This document shows, piece by piece, positions 10,484 to 19,386 of a stretch of DNA of 64,000 nucleotides. A program made the translations under genes and the position numbers. The number at the start of each line of letters is the position of its first letter. The stretch's first letter is position 1. The notes below the pieces were generated by a model. It was not told where the DNA came from, did not search any database, and saw only the letters and a program-made list of their open reading frames with translations. The DNA lies in contig NZ_JAKJIC010000013.1 in the NCBI RefSeq assembly GCF_021864535.1, forward strand, positions 62,001 to 126,000, read 5' to 3'. This DNA comes from Oryzibacter oryziterrae (GTDB lineage Bacteria; Pseudomonadota; Alphaproteobacteria; Rhizobiales; Pleomorphomonadaceae).

Positions 10484-11959
10484 TCAGGCGATGGCGCGCG
10501 AGGCTTCGCGCACCTTGCGGGTCGCGTCGTTGATGGCCTCGGCGGAGCGGGCGATCTCGGCCATGGAGCGGGCGATGGTGTCGACGCCCTGGGCGGCCGT
10601 CTGCATGTTGCCCGACATGTTCTGCGTCACCGACGACTGCTCTTCCACGGCCGTGGCGATCGACGAGGAGATCTCGTTGATCTTGGCGATGGTCGAGGAA
10701 ATGCCCTCGATGGCGGTCACCGCTTCGTTGGTGGTCACCTGCACCGCGGAGATCTGCGAACCGATCTCGTCGGTGGCCTTGGAGGTCTGGGCGGCCAGCT
10801 GCTTGACTTCCTGCGCCACGACCGCAAAGCCCTTGCCCATCTCGCCGGCACGCGCCGCTTCGATGGTGGCGTTCAGCGCCAGCAGGTTGGTCTGGCCGGC
10901 GATATTGTTGATGAGCTCGACCACCTGACCGATCTTCTGCGCGGCGGCGGCGAGGCCGGAGATCACCTTGTTGGTGGATTCCGCCTGACGCACGGCGTCT
11001 TCGGAAATGCTGAGGGCGAAGGTGACCTGACGGCTGATCTCGGCGACCGAGGCCGCCAGCTCCTCCGCACCCGATGCGACCGCCTGCACGTTGATCGAGG
11101 TCTCGCCGGAGATCGTCGTTGCCGAGTCGGCCTGACTGCTGGTGCGGCCGACCATGTCGGAGATGGACCCGAGCTCGCCGTCGATGTCCTTCTGCGCCGC
11201 CATGCGGCGCTGGCGCTCGATGACCGCCGGCGTGATGTCCATGGCGAACTTCACCACCTTGAACGGCTTGCCGGACATGTCGAAGATCGGATTGTAGGTG
11301 GCCTGAATCCAGACTTCCTTGCCGCCCTTGCCGATGCGGCAATATTCATTGGTCTGATAGTGGCCGGCCCTGAGATCATCCCAGAACTTGCGATAGGCTG
11401 CGCCGTCACGCTCGCGCGCCTGCACGAACATGGAGTGATGGCGGCCCTTGATCTCGTCGAGACGATAGCCGAGCGCATTGAGGAAGTTGTCGTTGGCGTC
11501 GACCACGGATCCGTCGAGATTGAACTCGATGACCGCTTGTGCCTTGCGCATCGCAGCGATCTGGCCGGCGATCTCGGCGTCCTTGAGCTTGCGGTCGGTG
11601 ACGTCGGTCGCAAACTTCACGACCTTGTAGACCTTGCCGGAGGCATTGGTGACGGGATTGTAGGTGGCCTGGATCCAGACTTCCTTGCCGCCCTTGCCGA
11701 TACGCTTGAACTCGGCCGACTGATACTTGCCGGCCGCAAGATCGTGCCAGAAGGTCTTGTAGGCGTCGCCGCGCACCTCTGTGGGGTCGACGAACATGGA
11801 ATGGTGCTTGCCGACGATCTCCTCGAGACGATAGCCGAGCACCTTCAGGAAATTCTCGTTGGCGGTTGCAATCTTGCCGTCGGGTTCGAACTCAATGATT
11901 GCCTGCGAACGGTCCAAGGCTTTCAAGATCGCATTGGAATCGGACGAAAACGGCCACAT
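10484..11959 (-). CDS. Soluble methyl-accepting chemotaxis protein with tandem PAS domains
   Basis: The product is 491 aa with no membrane segment, so it is a cytoplasmic chemoreceptor. Two PAS domains (about residues 10-128 and 132-250) are near-duplicates; both contain [16 protein letters not shown] followed by VVKFA.D(V/I)T, as in Aer-like redox or aromatic-ligand receptors. The C-terminal half is the MCP signalling coiled coil, including the hairpin tip [20 protein letters not shown] that contacts CheA and CheW. The stimulus is unknown; PAS domains of this type often bind haem or FAD. No che genes are nearby. It starts with ATG 11959 after a GGGGGAT ribosome-binding site. The 255 bp upstream are AT-rich compared with the rest of the window and probably hold its promoter. 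Confidence 0.92.
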   Translation of the reverse strand: MWPFSSDSNAILKALDRSQAIIEFEPDGKIATANENFLKVLGYRLEEIVGKHHSMFVDPTEVRGDAYKTFWHDLAAGKYQSAEFKRIGKGGKEVWIQATYNPVTNASGKVYKVVKFATDVTDRKLKDAEIAGQIAAMRKAQAVIEFNLDGSVVDANDNFLNALGYRLDEIKGRHHSMFVQARERDGAAYRKFWDDLRAGHYQTNEYCRIGKGGKEVWIQATYNPIFDMSGKPFKVVKFAMDITPAVIERQRRMAAQKDIDGELGSISDMVGRTSSQADSATTISGETSINVQAVASGAEELAASVAEISRQVTFALSISEDAVRQAESTNKVISGLAAAAQKIGQVVELINNIAGQTNLLALNATIEAARAGEMGKGFAVVAQEVKQLAAQTSKATDEIGSQISAVQVTTNEAVTAIEGISSTIAKINEISSSIATAVEEQSSVTQNMSGNMQTAAQGVDTIARSMAEIARSAEAINDATRKVREASRAIA

Positions 11960-12214
11960 GTGTTATCCCCCAGAAGGTATTCGTCGGCTTTACCGGAAGC
12001 AAATTCTAGACAAACAAATACGTATTTTACCGTAGAAGAGCCCGGCTTTTGTTCGGAAACAATCATCTGTTCTTTTTGTGAATGGCCCGTTAATTTCGTG
12101 CGTTTGTGAAAATAATTCTGCCTTTTTTGCTGTTGGCATCTTTTCGCACCAACAGGACTGGAAGTTTTCGCCAGGCCGTTCATCAGTTGTAAGTTGTCTT
12201 TTCCGTTTAAGGGA

Positions 12215-13081
12215 TTAGCCGAGGCGCAGGAAGGGCCGGTTGCCCGAGCGGTCACGGCCGACGATCACCACGTCGCGCCTCACGGGGCCGGTGGCGGGAT
12301 GCACTTCCAGCGTGACTTCGAAGATGTTGCGGACGGCCACCGCAAGGCTCTTGTTGTCGCCGCCGACGAGTTCGTCGATGGCGGCAAGATTGGCCTCGTT
12401 CGGCTTGCTGCGCAGGCGGACAAGCTGCTCCACCTGGGCGGGGCGCAGCCCGGAGGCGAGCCGCAGCACCTCGGCCGGCGCTTCGAGAACGTCGAGCTTG
12501 CCGCCGGGGTTGAACACCGTGACATAGGGCAGGATCCGCTGAAACTCGTCCGCCGGCAGGCCCGCCAGGGCCTTGAGATCGTCCACCGACTGGAACTCGC
12601 GGTCGTCAGGGCGCCAGGCGAGCTTCATCGACGCATAATCGGCGGCTTCGGCCCCTCCCTTGCCGGTGTCGCCGTCGGCGTCGCGCCAGTCGACCACACG
12701 AGCGGCAAAGGCATCGGGGCTGAGTGCCTTGCCGCCGATCAGGCGATAGAGGGCCGCCAGCATCTCCGGCTCGGCAGCGTTGAGATCGATGCGCCCGGCG
12801 GGCGAGCGAACGAACAGGACGACAGTCCCTCCATCGAAGCGGACCTGCTGACCGTTGACGCCATGCGGGTCGAGCGATCGATCAAACAGTTCGAAGGCCG
12901 CCAGTTCCAGCCCGGCCTCAGTCAGGGCGTCGGCCTTGAGGCGAGCGACCTCATCGATGGCCGCGCCGGCGTTGACGCGCCCGAGCGACAGGGTTGCGGC
13001 CATCAGCGCGGCGAGAAGCGCCATGACCACCAGAACGGAGACGAGAATATAGCCGCCGTCGCGGCGCCGGATCTGTCTCAT
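12215..13081 (-). CDS. gspK: Type II secretion system minor pseudopilin GspK
   Basis: The product is 288 aa. The N-terminus RRRDGGYILVSVLVVMALLAALMA is a type IV prepilin-like leader and hydrophobic helix. The rest fits the GspK core: LVRSPAGRIDLNAA, the alpha-domain region with RVVDWRDADGD, YASMKLAWRPDDREFQSVDDLKAL and the helix-hairpin segment YVTVFNPGGKLDVLEAP. GspK caps the pseudopilus tip with GspI and GspJ. It is the last gene of the minus-strand T2SS operon and overlaps gspJ by 4 bp. Confidence 0.92.
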   Translation of the reverse strand: MRQIRRRDGGYILVSVLVVMALLAALMAATLSLGRVNAGAAIDEVARLKADALTEAGLELAAFELFDRSLDPHGVNGQQVRFDGGTVVLFVRSPAGRIDLNAAEPEMLAALYRLIGGKALSPDAFAARVVDWRDADGDTGKGGAEAADYASMKLAWRPDDREFQSVDDLKALAGLPADEFQRILPYVTVFNPGGKLDVLEAPAEVLRLASGLRPAQVEQLVRLRSKPNEANLAAIDELVGGDNKSLAVAVRNIFEVTLEVHPATGPVRRDVVIVGRDRSGNRPFLRLG

Positions 13082-13824
13082 CGCGGCGCTCCCGGCGAGG
13101 GGTTGTCCGCAGGCGCCGTCGTGTCCTGCCCGCCATCCGGAGATGCGGGCTTGTCGCCGCCTTCGAGTGAACAGAAGCCCTTGTCCTTGCGCACGACGCA
13201 GGCAGGTTCCGCCTCGATCGGCAGCGGCGCGCGGATCATGGCAACCGCCACGCGCCGACCGGGATTATAGAGAGAGACATAGATCGCCTGTGGCAGCTTG
13301 CCCGCATCGGTCCAGGTGGGATTGACCGTTTCCTGGCCGGCCGTGGCGGGCAGGACGAAGGAAAAGCGATATTGATAGGGGCTGGTGTCCACGGCAACCG
13401 ACGGGCTGAAATGCAGGTCGTCCAGCGTCATCGCGCCGGGCGGGACACGCGCCTCGGCCCGGAGCAGGCGATTGCCGGCATCGGTCGCCTCGTTCTGGAA
13501 GGCGACGGCCCTGAGTTCGCTCCGCCCCGGCGATCCGACGCGCTCGACGAACAGGATGCGGTCGGCCAGACCGTTGAAAATGAAGGTCTGGCTGTTGTCG
13601 GCCGCCCAGCGCGCCCGCACGGCGCCGGCAATTTCACGGGCGACGGCATCGAGCGGGCGTAACTGGTGTTCATGGGCGTCGAGCAGCGCCGAGGCCCGGT
13701 CGGCCGAGCGCAGCTGCAGCGCCACCAGCGAGGCGAGCGCGGCGATCACCAGCGCCGACAGGGTCAGCGTTGCCAGTGCTTCCACGAGCACGTAACCGGC
13801 GCGGGATGGACGACGACCGGTCAT
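13078..13824 (-). CDS. gspJ: Type II secretion system minor pseudopilin GspJ
   Basis: The product is 248 aa. The prepilin leader MTGRRPSRAGYVLVEALATL has Gly before the hydrophobic stretch and Glu at about +5 of the mature form. Beyond the helix the sequence is divergent and ends in a Pro/Asp-rich tail with two Cys (CVVRKDKGFC). Identity rests on the leader, the size and the position between gspI and gspK. It overlaps both neighbours by 4 bp (ATGA), which implies translational coupling. Confidence 0.85.
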   Translation of the reverse strand: MTGRRPSRAGYVLVEALATLTLSALVIAALASLVALQLRSADRASALLDAHEHQLRPLDAVAREIAGAVRARWAADNSQTFIFNGLADRILFVERVGSPGRSELRAVAFQNEATDAGNRLLRAEARVPPGAMTLDDLHFSPSVAVDTSPYQYRFSFVLPATAGQETVNPTWTDAGKLPQAIYVSLYNPGRRVAVAMIRAPLPIEAEPACVVRKDKGFCSLEGGDKPASPDGGQDTTAPADNPSPGAPR

Positions 13825-14219
13825 TGCGGCCCTCCCTTGACGAGGCGCACGGTCTCGACGCTGAGGGTGTGACCTGCGGTGGTCTCCACGCTGACGGTGA
13901 AGCGCAGGGGCGTCCAGGTCGCGTTGCTGTCGTCGGTTTTGGTCGTGCCGGGCAGGTTCAGGTCGAGCGGCGCGGCGACGATCTTGTAGGCATGGCCGTA
14001 GAGCGTACCGCTCTTGGACGTCGGGCCGGTGAAGGTCGCCGTAACCGGTCCTTCGATGAGTTCGCGCGCCACCCGCGCGGCGTCGAGCGTGGCGCTGCCG
14101 GCATCGCCCGATTGCCGAGCGGCCACCACGCCGCGCGTCACCGCCAGCGCCAGCACCGACAGGATGACCAGCGAGGCCAGCACCTCGACGAGGGTAAAGC
14201 CGTCGCGCCGGGCTCTCAT
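13821..14219 (-). CDS. gspI: Type II secretion system minor pseudopilin GspI
   Basis: The product is 132 aa, the normal size. The leader RARRDGFTLVEVLASLVILSVL is a textbook prepilin cleavage site (G|FTLVE). The short beta domain that follows is poorly conserved, as usual. GspI initiates the tip complex with GspJ and GspK. ATGA overlaps couple it to gspH and gspJ. Confidence 0.92.
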   Translation of the reverse strand: MRARRDGFTLVEVLASLVILSVLALAVTRGVVAARQSGDAGSATLDAARVARELIEGPVTATFTGPTSKSGTLYGHAYKIVAAPLDLNLPGTTKTDDSNATWTPLRFTVSVETTAGHTLSVETVRLVKGGPQ

Positions 14220-14665
14220 GGCTTCACCGGCACGATGTCGATGGCGCCGCTGAAGCCGTTGACGCGCACGCCATAGCCGGCGGTCGCGCCGGTGATCACC
14301 ACCAGCGCGTCATTGGCCGAGCCGTCGGGCAGAAAGCGCAATCCGCTGCCCCTGAGGCCGAAGGCGGCAAAGGGGGGCACGTCGACGATCCGGCCGGACA
14401 CGCCGGAGAGGACGCGATGGCCGCCGCCGTCGATCACCGGCGTCACGATCCGGCCCGTGCGCGCGGCGCTCGCCCGATCGTCGCGCAGCAGCGCGGCGAT
14501 CTCGTAGGCGGCGATGCGGAGGGCGGTGGACGAGCGGGACGGCAGCACGCGCGGCAGCGTCAGCACCGCGATCAGGCCGAGGATGGCGAGCGCCAGCGTC
14601 AACTCGATCAGCGTGAAGCCGGCGACCTTCCGTGTCTCACTCGCTGGAAATGTCGGCCCCGTCAT
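14216..14665 (-). CDS. gspH: Type II secretion system minor pseudopilin GspH
   Basis: The product is 149 aa. The prepilin motif VAGFTLIELTLALAILGLIAVL lies about 20 residues from the start, and a GspH-type globular domain follows (RIAAYEIAALLRDDRASAARTGRIV). ATG 14665 is preceded by AAGGGCGGA and overlaps the 3' end of gspG by about 29 bp. An in-frame TTG at 14695 is the only longer alternative. GspH is thought to join the tip complex to the GspG shaft. Confidence 0.9.
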   Translation of the reverse strand: MTGPTFPASETRKVAGFTLIELTLALAILGLIAVLTLPRVLPSRSSTALRIAAYEIAALLRDDRASAARTGRIVTPVIDGGGHRVLSGVSGRIVDVPPFAAFGLRGSGLRFLPDGSANDALVVITGATAGYGVRVNGFSGAIDIVPVKP

Positions 14666-15086
14666 CGGTTCCGCCCTTCTTGCCGTCGGATCCAAGCGAG
14701 GTGATCACATAAGGCTTCTTCTGGCCCGGCACTCCATATTGATAGGGATTGCCCCAGGGATCCTTGGGGATCTCGGCCTGGTTGGTATAGGGGCCGTTCC
14801 ACTTGTCGGCGGCTGCCGGACGCTTGACCAGCGCCTCCAGCCCCTCGGACCCCGTGGGGTAGCGGCCGTTGTCGAGGAAGAACAGGTCGAGGGCCGCGCC
14901 GAAGGATTCGATCTGCAGATGCGCCGCCTTCTCGCGGGAGGACGACAGATAGTTGAGCACGCGCGGACCGACCAGCGCCATGATCAGGCTGAGGATCACC
15001 AGCACGACCAGGAGTTCGACCAGCGTGAAGCCGGCGCGCGCGTCACGCCGAGAAGACCGGGACAGAAACCGAGGAAAACGCCGCAT
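14637..15086 (-). CDS. gspG: Type II secretion system major pseudopilin GspG
   Basis: The product is 149 aa. The leader RAGFTLVELLVVLVILSLIMALVGP is followed by the conserved GspG body: ALDLFFLDNGRYPTGSEGLEALV, WNGPY, DPWGNPYQY and the C-terminal calcium-loop region SLGSDGKKGGTDDGADI. GspG polymerises into the periplasmic pseudopilus that pushes substrates through the secretin. Cleavage should be by the prepilin peptidase encoded at 16310-16912. The start is ATG 15086; a TTG at 15092 also lies in frame. Confidence 0.97.
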   Translation of the reverse strand: MRRFPRFLSRSSRRDARAGFTLVELLVVLVILSLIMALVGPRVLNYLSSSREKAAHLQIESFGAALDLFFLDNGRYPTGSEGLEALVKRPAAADKWNGPYTNQAEIPKDPWGNPYQYGVPGQKKPYVITSLGSDGKKGGTDDGADISSE

Positions 15087-15095
15087 TTGCAATAC

Positions 15096-16313
15096 CTATA
15101 CAAGAAGATCGTTGATGCTGATGAGAGCCGTCATGACCGAGACGATCAGCCAGGCCACCATCAGGCTGACGCCAATCATCATGGCGGGGCCAATGATGGC
15201 GGTTATGCGGCCAAGGGCCGTTTCGAGCTTGGCTTCATAAAATCCGCCGATTCGTTCCGCGCTGTCCGCAAGCTTGCCTGCCTCCTCGCCGACCCTGAGC
15301 ATCTGCACCACGTGACCAGGCAGCAGTATGCGCTTGGCAAGCGCCTCGGACAAGCGCCGACCCTGGCGCACGTCGGAGATCACATGGTCGAGCTCGGCGG
15401 CGGCGGAGGGAATGCGGATCACGCCCTTGATCAGGCGGAGCGCGGTGGAGATGTCGACGCCATTCTTGGCCAGCACCGCCAGGGTGCGGCAGAAGGTGAG
15501 CGTCAGGTCATAGGTCATCACCGTGCCGCTGAGCGGCAGGCGCGCGAGCAGGCTGACCCAGAAGGAGCCGCCGCGGCCGAGGCGGCCGATGATGATGAAC
15601 AACACCAGAAGGCCGATGGCGCCGGCGCCGAACAGGTCCACATTCTCCCGGAAGATGCGCGAGAGTTCGAAGACGCGCAGCGCCGACGGATCGAGCTTGT
15701 CGCGGAAGCCGGTGATCGCGCCTTCGAACTGCGGGATCACATAGAGCAGCACGAAGCAGAGCACGCCGGTGGCGGCGACGGCGAGGAACAGCGGATAGGA
15801 GATGGCCGAGAAGAACTTCTTGCGCAGATTCTCGACGCGCTGGCGCTCGCGGGCGATGTCGGCGAGGGCCTCCTCAAGCCGACCGGACGTCTCGGCCACC
15901 TCGATCATCTTGATGTAGAGCGGCGGGAACAGCTTGGGATGCAGCGCCAGCACCTGGCTCAGACTCTTGCCGCCCGACAGTTCCACATGCAGCTCGGCGA
16001 TCAGCCGTTTCAGCCAGCGCCGCGATTCCATCTGGGTGAGGATGGCCAGCGCCTCGTCCAGTACCACGCCGCCCTTGAGCAGCATGGCCAGATCGATGGT
16101 GAAGCCGGTGATGTCCTCGGATTTCGGCTCCGGCGTCAGCATCTCGCGCCAGCCGCGCGGCGGCGCCTTGGGCGCGGCCTCCTCGACGCTCACCGGCGTA
16201 TAGCCGAGCTTTTCCAGGTGATTGAGCACGTCGGCCCGGCTGGCCGCCTCCATGCCGCCGGCGAGAAGCTTGCCCGTGGGACCGAGCGCCTTGTAGGCGA
16301 AATGCCGCGTCAT
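15096..16313 (-). CDS. gspF: Type II secretion system inner-membrane platform protein GspF
   Basis: The product is 405 aa. Two T2SSF repeats (about residues 70-190 and 275-395) each end in membrane helices. Conserved stretches include SGGKSLSQVLALHPKLFPPLYIKMIEVAETSGRLEEAL and, in the second repeat, GRRLSEALAKRILLPGHVVQMLRVGEEAGKLADS. GspF is the polytopic hub that meets the GspE ATPase and GspL. ATG 16313 overlaps the stop of the prepilin peptidase gene by 4 bp. Confidence 0.96.
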   Translation of the reverse strand: MTRHFAYKALGPTGKLLAGGMEAASRADVLNHLEKLGYTPVSVEEAAPKAPPRGWREMLTPEPKSEDITGFTIDLAMLLKGGVVLDEALAILTQMESRRWLKRLIAELHVELSGGKSLSQVLALHPKLFPPLYIKMIEVAETSGRLEEALADIARERQRVENLRKKFFSAISYPLFLAVAATGVLCFVLLYVIPQFEGAITGFRDKLDPSALRVFELSRIFRENVDLFGAGAIGLLVLFIIIGRLGRGGSFWVSLLARLPLSGTVMTYDLTLTFCRTLAVLAKNGVDISTALRLIKGVIRIPSAAAELDHVISDVRQGRRLSEALAKRILLPGHVVQMLRVGEEAGKLADSAERIGGFYEAKLETALGRITAIIGPAMMIGVSLMVAWLIVSVMTALISINDLLV

Positions 16314-16912
16314 GGCTGCCACTCCGGACCGGCGAGCGGGCCGAGCCAGCCGCTGCGGCTGATCACGATCTCGACGGCGACAATGGCCGGTGCCAGGAGT
16401 GCGCCGAAGGCAAGCTTGGAGGACAGCGCCGCAGGGCCGCGCCAGAGCCTGAGGGCACCGAAGGTCGCGAGCCCCGCAAGGCTCGCCATCAGAAGGGCGG
16501 CCGACAGCGCCGGTGCGCCGAGCGTGGCGGCGCCGGCTGCAGCCAGCTTGACGTCGCCGAGCCCGAGCCCGTCGAAGCCGCGCCGCCGATACCAGTATTC
16601 GCGCAGGCCGAACAGGACGGCAAAGGTGGCGCCGGCCTCGATCGCGATCACCACGATCTCGTCCTTGAGCGGAAAGCCGATGCCGAGCCCGGCCTGAAGG
16701 CGCAGCGTGACGCCGACAATGGCGAGCGCCAGCGACGCGCCATCGGCGATGGTCAGCGTCAGCATATCCTGCCAGACGATCTGAAGGGCAATGAGCATCA
16801 GCAGGGCCGTGCCTGCGACCAACGCAGTCGAAACGCCAACCCAGGACAGGGCAACGGCAAGAGCGAACACCGCTGCCATTCCCATGAGAAGGAGTTCTGA
16901 CGCCTTGCCCAT
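16310..16912 (-). CDS. Prepilin peptidase (A24 family), short form
   Basis: The product is 200 aa with about six hydrophobic segments. The A24 aspartic-peptidase signature GFDGLGLGDVKLAAAGA supplies the second catalytic Asp, and QDMLTLTIAD the likely first. It should cleave GspG, H, I, J and K. Full-length GspO/PilD enzymes of about 270-290 aa carry an N-terminal cytoplasmic domain with zinc cysteines for N-methylation. That domain is missing here, as in CpaA/TadV-type peptidases, so mature pseudopilins may stay unmethylated unless another enzyme acts. The start at 16912 lies 4 bp after the gspD stop codon. Confidence 0.9.
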   Translation of the reverse strand: MGKASELLLMGMAAVFALAVALSWVGVSTALVAGTALLMLIALQIVWQDMLTLTIADGASLALAIVGVTLRLQAGLGIGFPLKDEIVVIAIEAGATFAVLFGLREYWYRRRGFDGLGLGDVKLAAAGAATLGAPALSAALLMASLAGLATFGALRLWRGPAALSSKLAFGALLAPAIVAVEIVISRSGWLGPLAGPEWQP

Positions 16913-16916
16913 CCGC

Positions 16917-19157
16917 TTACGGGGCCTTGTTCTCGCGACTGCCGATGGCCCACAGCCGGCTCTTGAGCTCCTCGGCCACCGTCTGCGCATCGTCGCTCGA
17001 ATGGATCACCATCGGCTTGATCAGCACCACCAGTTCCGTGCGCTTGCCGCCCTTGTCGTTGTTGCCGGCGAGATCGCGGATGCCGGGGATGCGGCTGAAC
17101 AGCGGCAGGCCCGAGCGGTCCACCGATTTCTGCGTCGAGATCAGGCCGGCGAGCACGACGGTCTGGCCGGAAACGACGGAAATCTGGCTCGAGACCTTGC
17201 GTGTCGAGAAGGTCGGATTGGTCGACTTCGAGCTGGTCGAGCTGACGGCGGAAATCTCCTGGTCGACCTTCATGGTCACCGAGCCGTTTTCGCCGATGCG
17301 CGGCGTCACCTTCAGGATGATGCCGGTACTGCGATATTCCATCTGCGTCTGGGTGGTCGTGCCGCCGATCGTGGACGTCGTGCCGATCTCCACCGGCACG
17401 TCATCGCCCACCTGCAGCTTGGCCGTCTGGTTCTCCATGACCACCAGCGACGGCGACGACAGGATCTCCACTTCGGTGACCTTGTTGAGCGCCGAGACGA
17501 TCAGACCCGGGTTGGAATTGGACCCAAGGATGAAGTTGAAGCTGTCCTTGACGGCGCTGATGGCAGCTCCGGAGCCCGGAAAGCCGACGCTGCCGGCCTG
17601 GCCGATGCCGAGGTTGGTGTTCTTGAGATAATACTGCACGCCATAGGCCAGCTCGTCGTTGAGCGTCACCTCGGCGATGGTCGCCTGGATCGCCACCTGA
17701 TAGGGCTGGGCGTCGAGCCGCTGCAGGGCGGCCAGCACCTGCTTGTAGGTTTCTGCGTCCGTATAGGTGACCACGGTGTTGTTGGCGAGGTCGGCCGACA
17801 CGCGGATCGAGGGGCCCTTGGCGTCGCCGCCACCTTGCGTCAGGTCGATGACGCCGGGAGCGCCGCCGCTTGCGTCTCCCGCGTTGGGATCGGTGCCATC
17901 ACCGCCTGTGCCGGAACCGTCGGTGGCCTCACCGGCACCGGTGACATTGTCGATGGGCGGCTCGGAACCATTGTCGGCGCCCTGCGACTGCGCCGGACCG
18001 CCTGTGGACGTGACCTTGTCCTGGCTGGTGATGCCCTGGTTGGCCGAAAACGCCGGCTTGCCCGTGTCGCCGCCAGCGCCGAACAGCGAGGCAAGCACCT
18101 TGGCAAGCTCGGAGGCGTCGCGATATTGCGGGCGATAGACGAAGATATTCTGCTGCACCGACGCCGCCTGCCCGTCGAGGCGGCGGATCCAGGTGCCGGC
18201 CCGCTGGATCAGCGTCGGGTTCTTGGACAGGACGAGAATGGATTTCAGCCGCTGGATCGGCTGGAACTGGATGAGGCCGGTCCCGGCGCCGCCGCTCGAA
18301 TCGAAGACGCGGTCAAGCTCCTTGACCACGGCGTCGGGTTCGGACTGGTTGAGCTGGAAGATGCCCGCCGTCTGGCCGCTCATCCAGTCCTGATCGAAGG
18401 AGGCGGCCGTGCGCATGACGTCGTCGCGCTTGGAACTCGGACCGGAGATCACCAGCGCATTCTGCGTGCTGTCGATGCGCAGCCCCTCGGCGTCGGCGAC
18501 GAAGCCGCCGAGCAGCTTCACCATGGTCTTGACCGACACATAATGCAGCGGCACCACCGAAATGCCGTAGCCCGGCTGGGCCTGGCCGCCGCGGTCCACA
18601 TTGCCCGCACCGGGCGCCAGCGGGCCGATCTTGTAGACCGAGCCCGACTTGGTCATGGAAAAGCCCTGGGCCGCCAGGATGGCATCGAGCGTGGAGAGCA
18701 GCGCGTCGCGCCCGACCGGCTGGGACGAGGCAACCGTGACGGTGCCGCCCACGTCCGGGCTGATGGTGTAGTTGAGCTTCAGGGCCTCGCCGAGCACGGC
18801 GTGCACCACGTCCTTGATCTCGGCATTTTCGAAGTTGAGCCGATAGGCGCCGGGCTCACCGTCGGTGACGCCGGCATCGCCCGAAGCGGCATTGCCACCG
18901 GCGGCGGCCGTGTTGGCGGCCGCGGTCAACGCCGCGCCATCCGGCCCGAAGATCTGCGATCGTCCCGAACCGCCCACGGGGATCAACCCCTGCGCGGACG
19001 CATGCGTCGGCTTGGGCTGGCGCGCACTCAGGTCGCCGAAAACCCCGCCCTCCATGATGGACCCGCGATTGGCGGGCTCCGTATCCAGGGCGGAACATCC
19101 GGCCAAGGCAACGAAACACGCACCAATCAACAGGAGCCGTTTGCTCCAACTCAACAT
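16917..19157 (-). CDS. gspD: Type II secretion system outer-membrane secretin GspD
   Basis: The product is 746 aa. A lipoprotein signal peptide ends in ALAGC (MLSWSKRLLLIGACFVALAG|C). The N0 domain follows (YRLNFENAEIKDVVHAVLGEAL), then N1-N3 modules, a Gly/Ser/Asp-rich linker between about residues 425 and 485, and the secretin barrel with VEILSSPSLVVMENQ, the VxVG region VGDDVPV and VVLAGLISTQKSVDRSGLPLFSRIPGI. It forms the 15-subunit outer-membrane channel. A lipidated N-terminus suggests it may reach the outer membrane without a separate GspS pilotin. It is the first gene of the minus-strand operon and is divergent from gspE. Confidence 0.96.
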   Translation of the reverse strand: MLSWSKRLLLIGACFVALAGCSALDTEPANRGSIMEGGVFGDLSARQPKPTHASAQGLIPVGGSGRSQIFGPDGAALTAAANTAAAGGNAASGDAGVTDGEPGAYRLNFENAEIKDVVHAVLGEALKLNYTISPDVGGTVTVASSQPVGRDALLSTLDAILAAQGFSMTKSGSVYKIGPLAPGAGNVDRGGQAQPGYGISVVPLHYVSVKTMVKLLGGFVADAEGLRIDSTQNALVISGPSSKRDDVMRTAASFDQDWMSGQTAGIFQLNQSEPDAVVKELDRVFDSSGGAGTGLIQFQPIQRLKSILVLSKNPTLIQRAGTWIRRLDGQAASVQQNIFVYRPQYRDASELAKVLASLFGAGGDTGKPAFSANQGITSQDKVTSTGGPAQSQGADNGSEPPIDNVTGAGEATDGSGTGGDGTDPNAGDASGGAPGVIDLTQGGGDAKGPSIRVSADLANNTVVTYTDAETYKQVLAALQRLDAQPYQVAIQATIAEVTLNDELAYGVQYYLKNTNLGIGQAGSVGFPGSGAAISAVKDSFNFILGSNSNPGLIVSALNKVTEVEILSSPSLVVMENQTAKLQVGDDVPVEIGTTSTIGGTTTQTQMEYRSTGIILKVTPRIGENGSVTMKVDQEISAVSSTSSKSTNPTFSTRKVSSQISVVSGQTVVLAGLISTQKSVDRSGLPLFSRIPGIRDLAGNNDKGGKRTELVVLIKPMVIHSSDDAQTVAEELKSRLWAIGSRENKAP

Positions 19158-19386
19158 GCCACACCAGTCAATGCCAGATGCCCCTCCACGATTGGTAACA
19201 TCTTGGAAGGCGAGCCACGAGAAAAATAAACGTTCCGACTCTCGAAATACCCCAAAAAAGTCGTACCATGCCGACCAGAGGCCACCATAGCGGGCTTTGA
19301 AGCGCAACGGAAGCATTGCCGGTTCCTGGCCGGCGGCCTACTGTTCGTCAAGGCTTTCGCTCGAAGCGGCATCCAGTGGGTTATTC

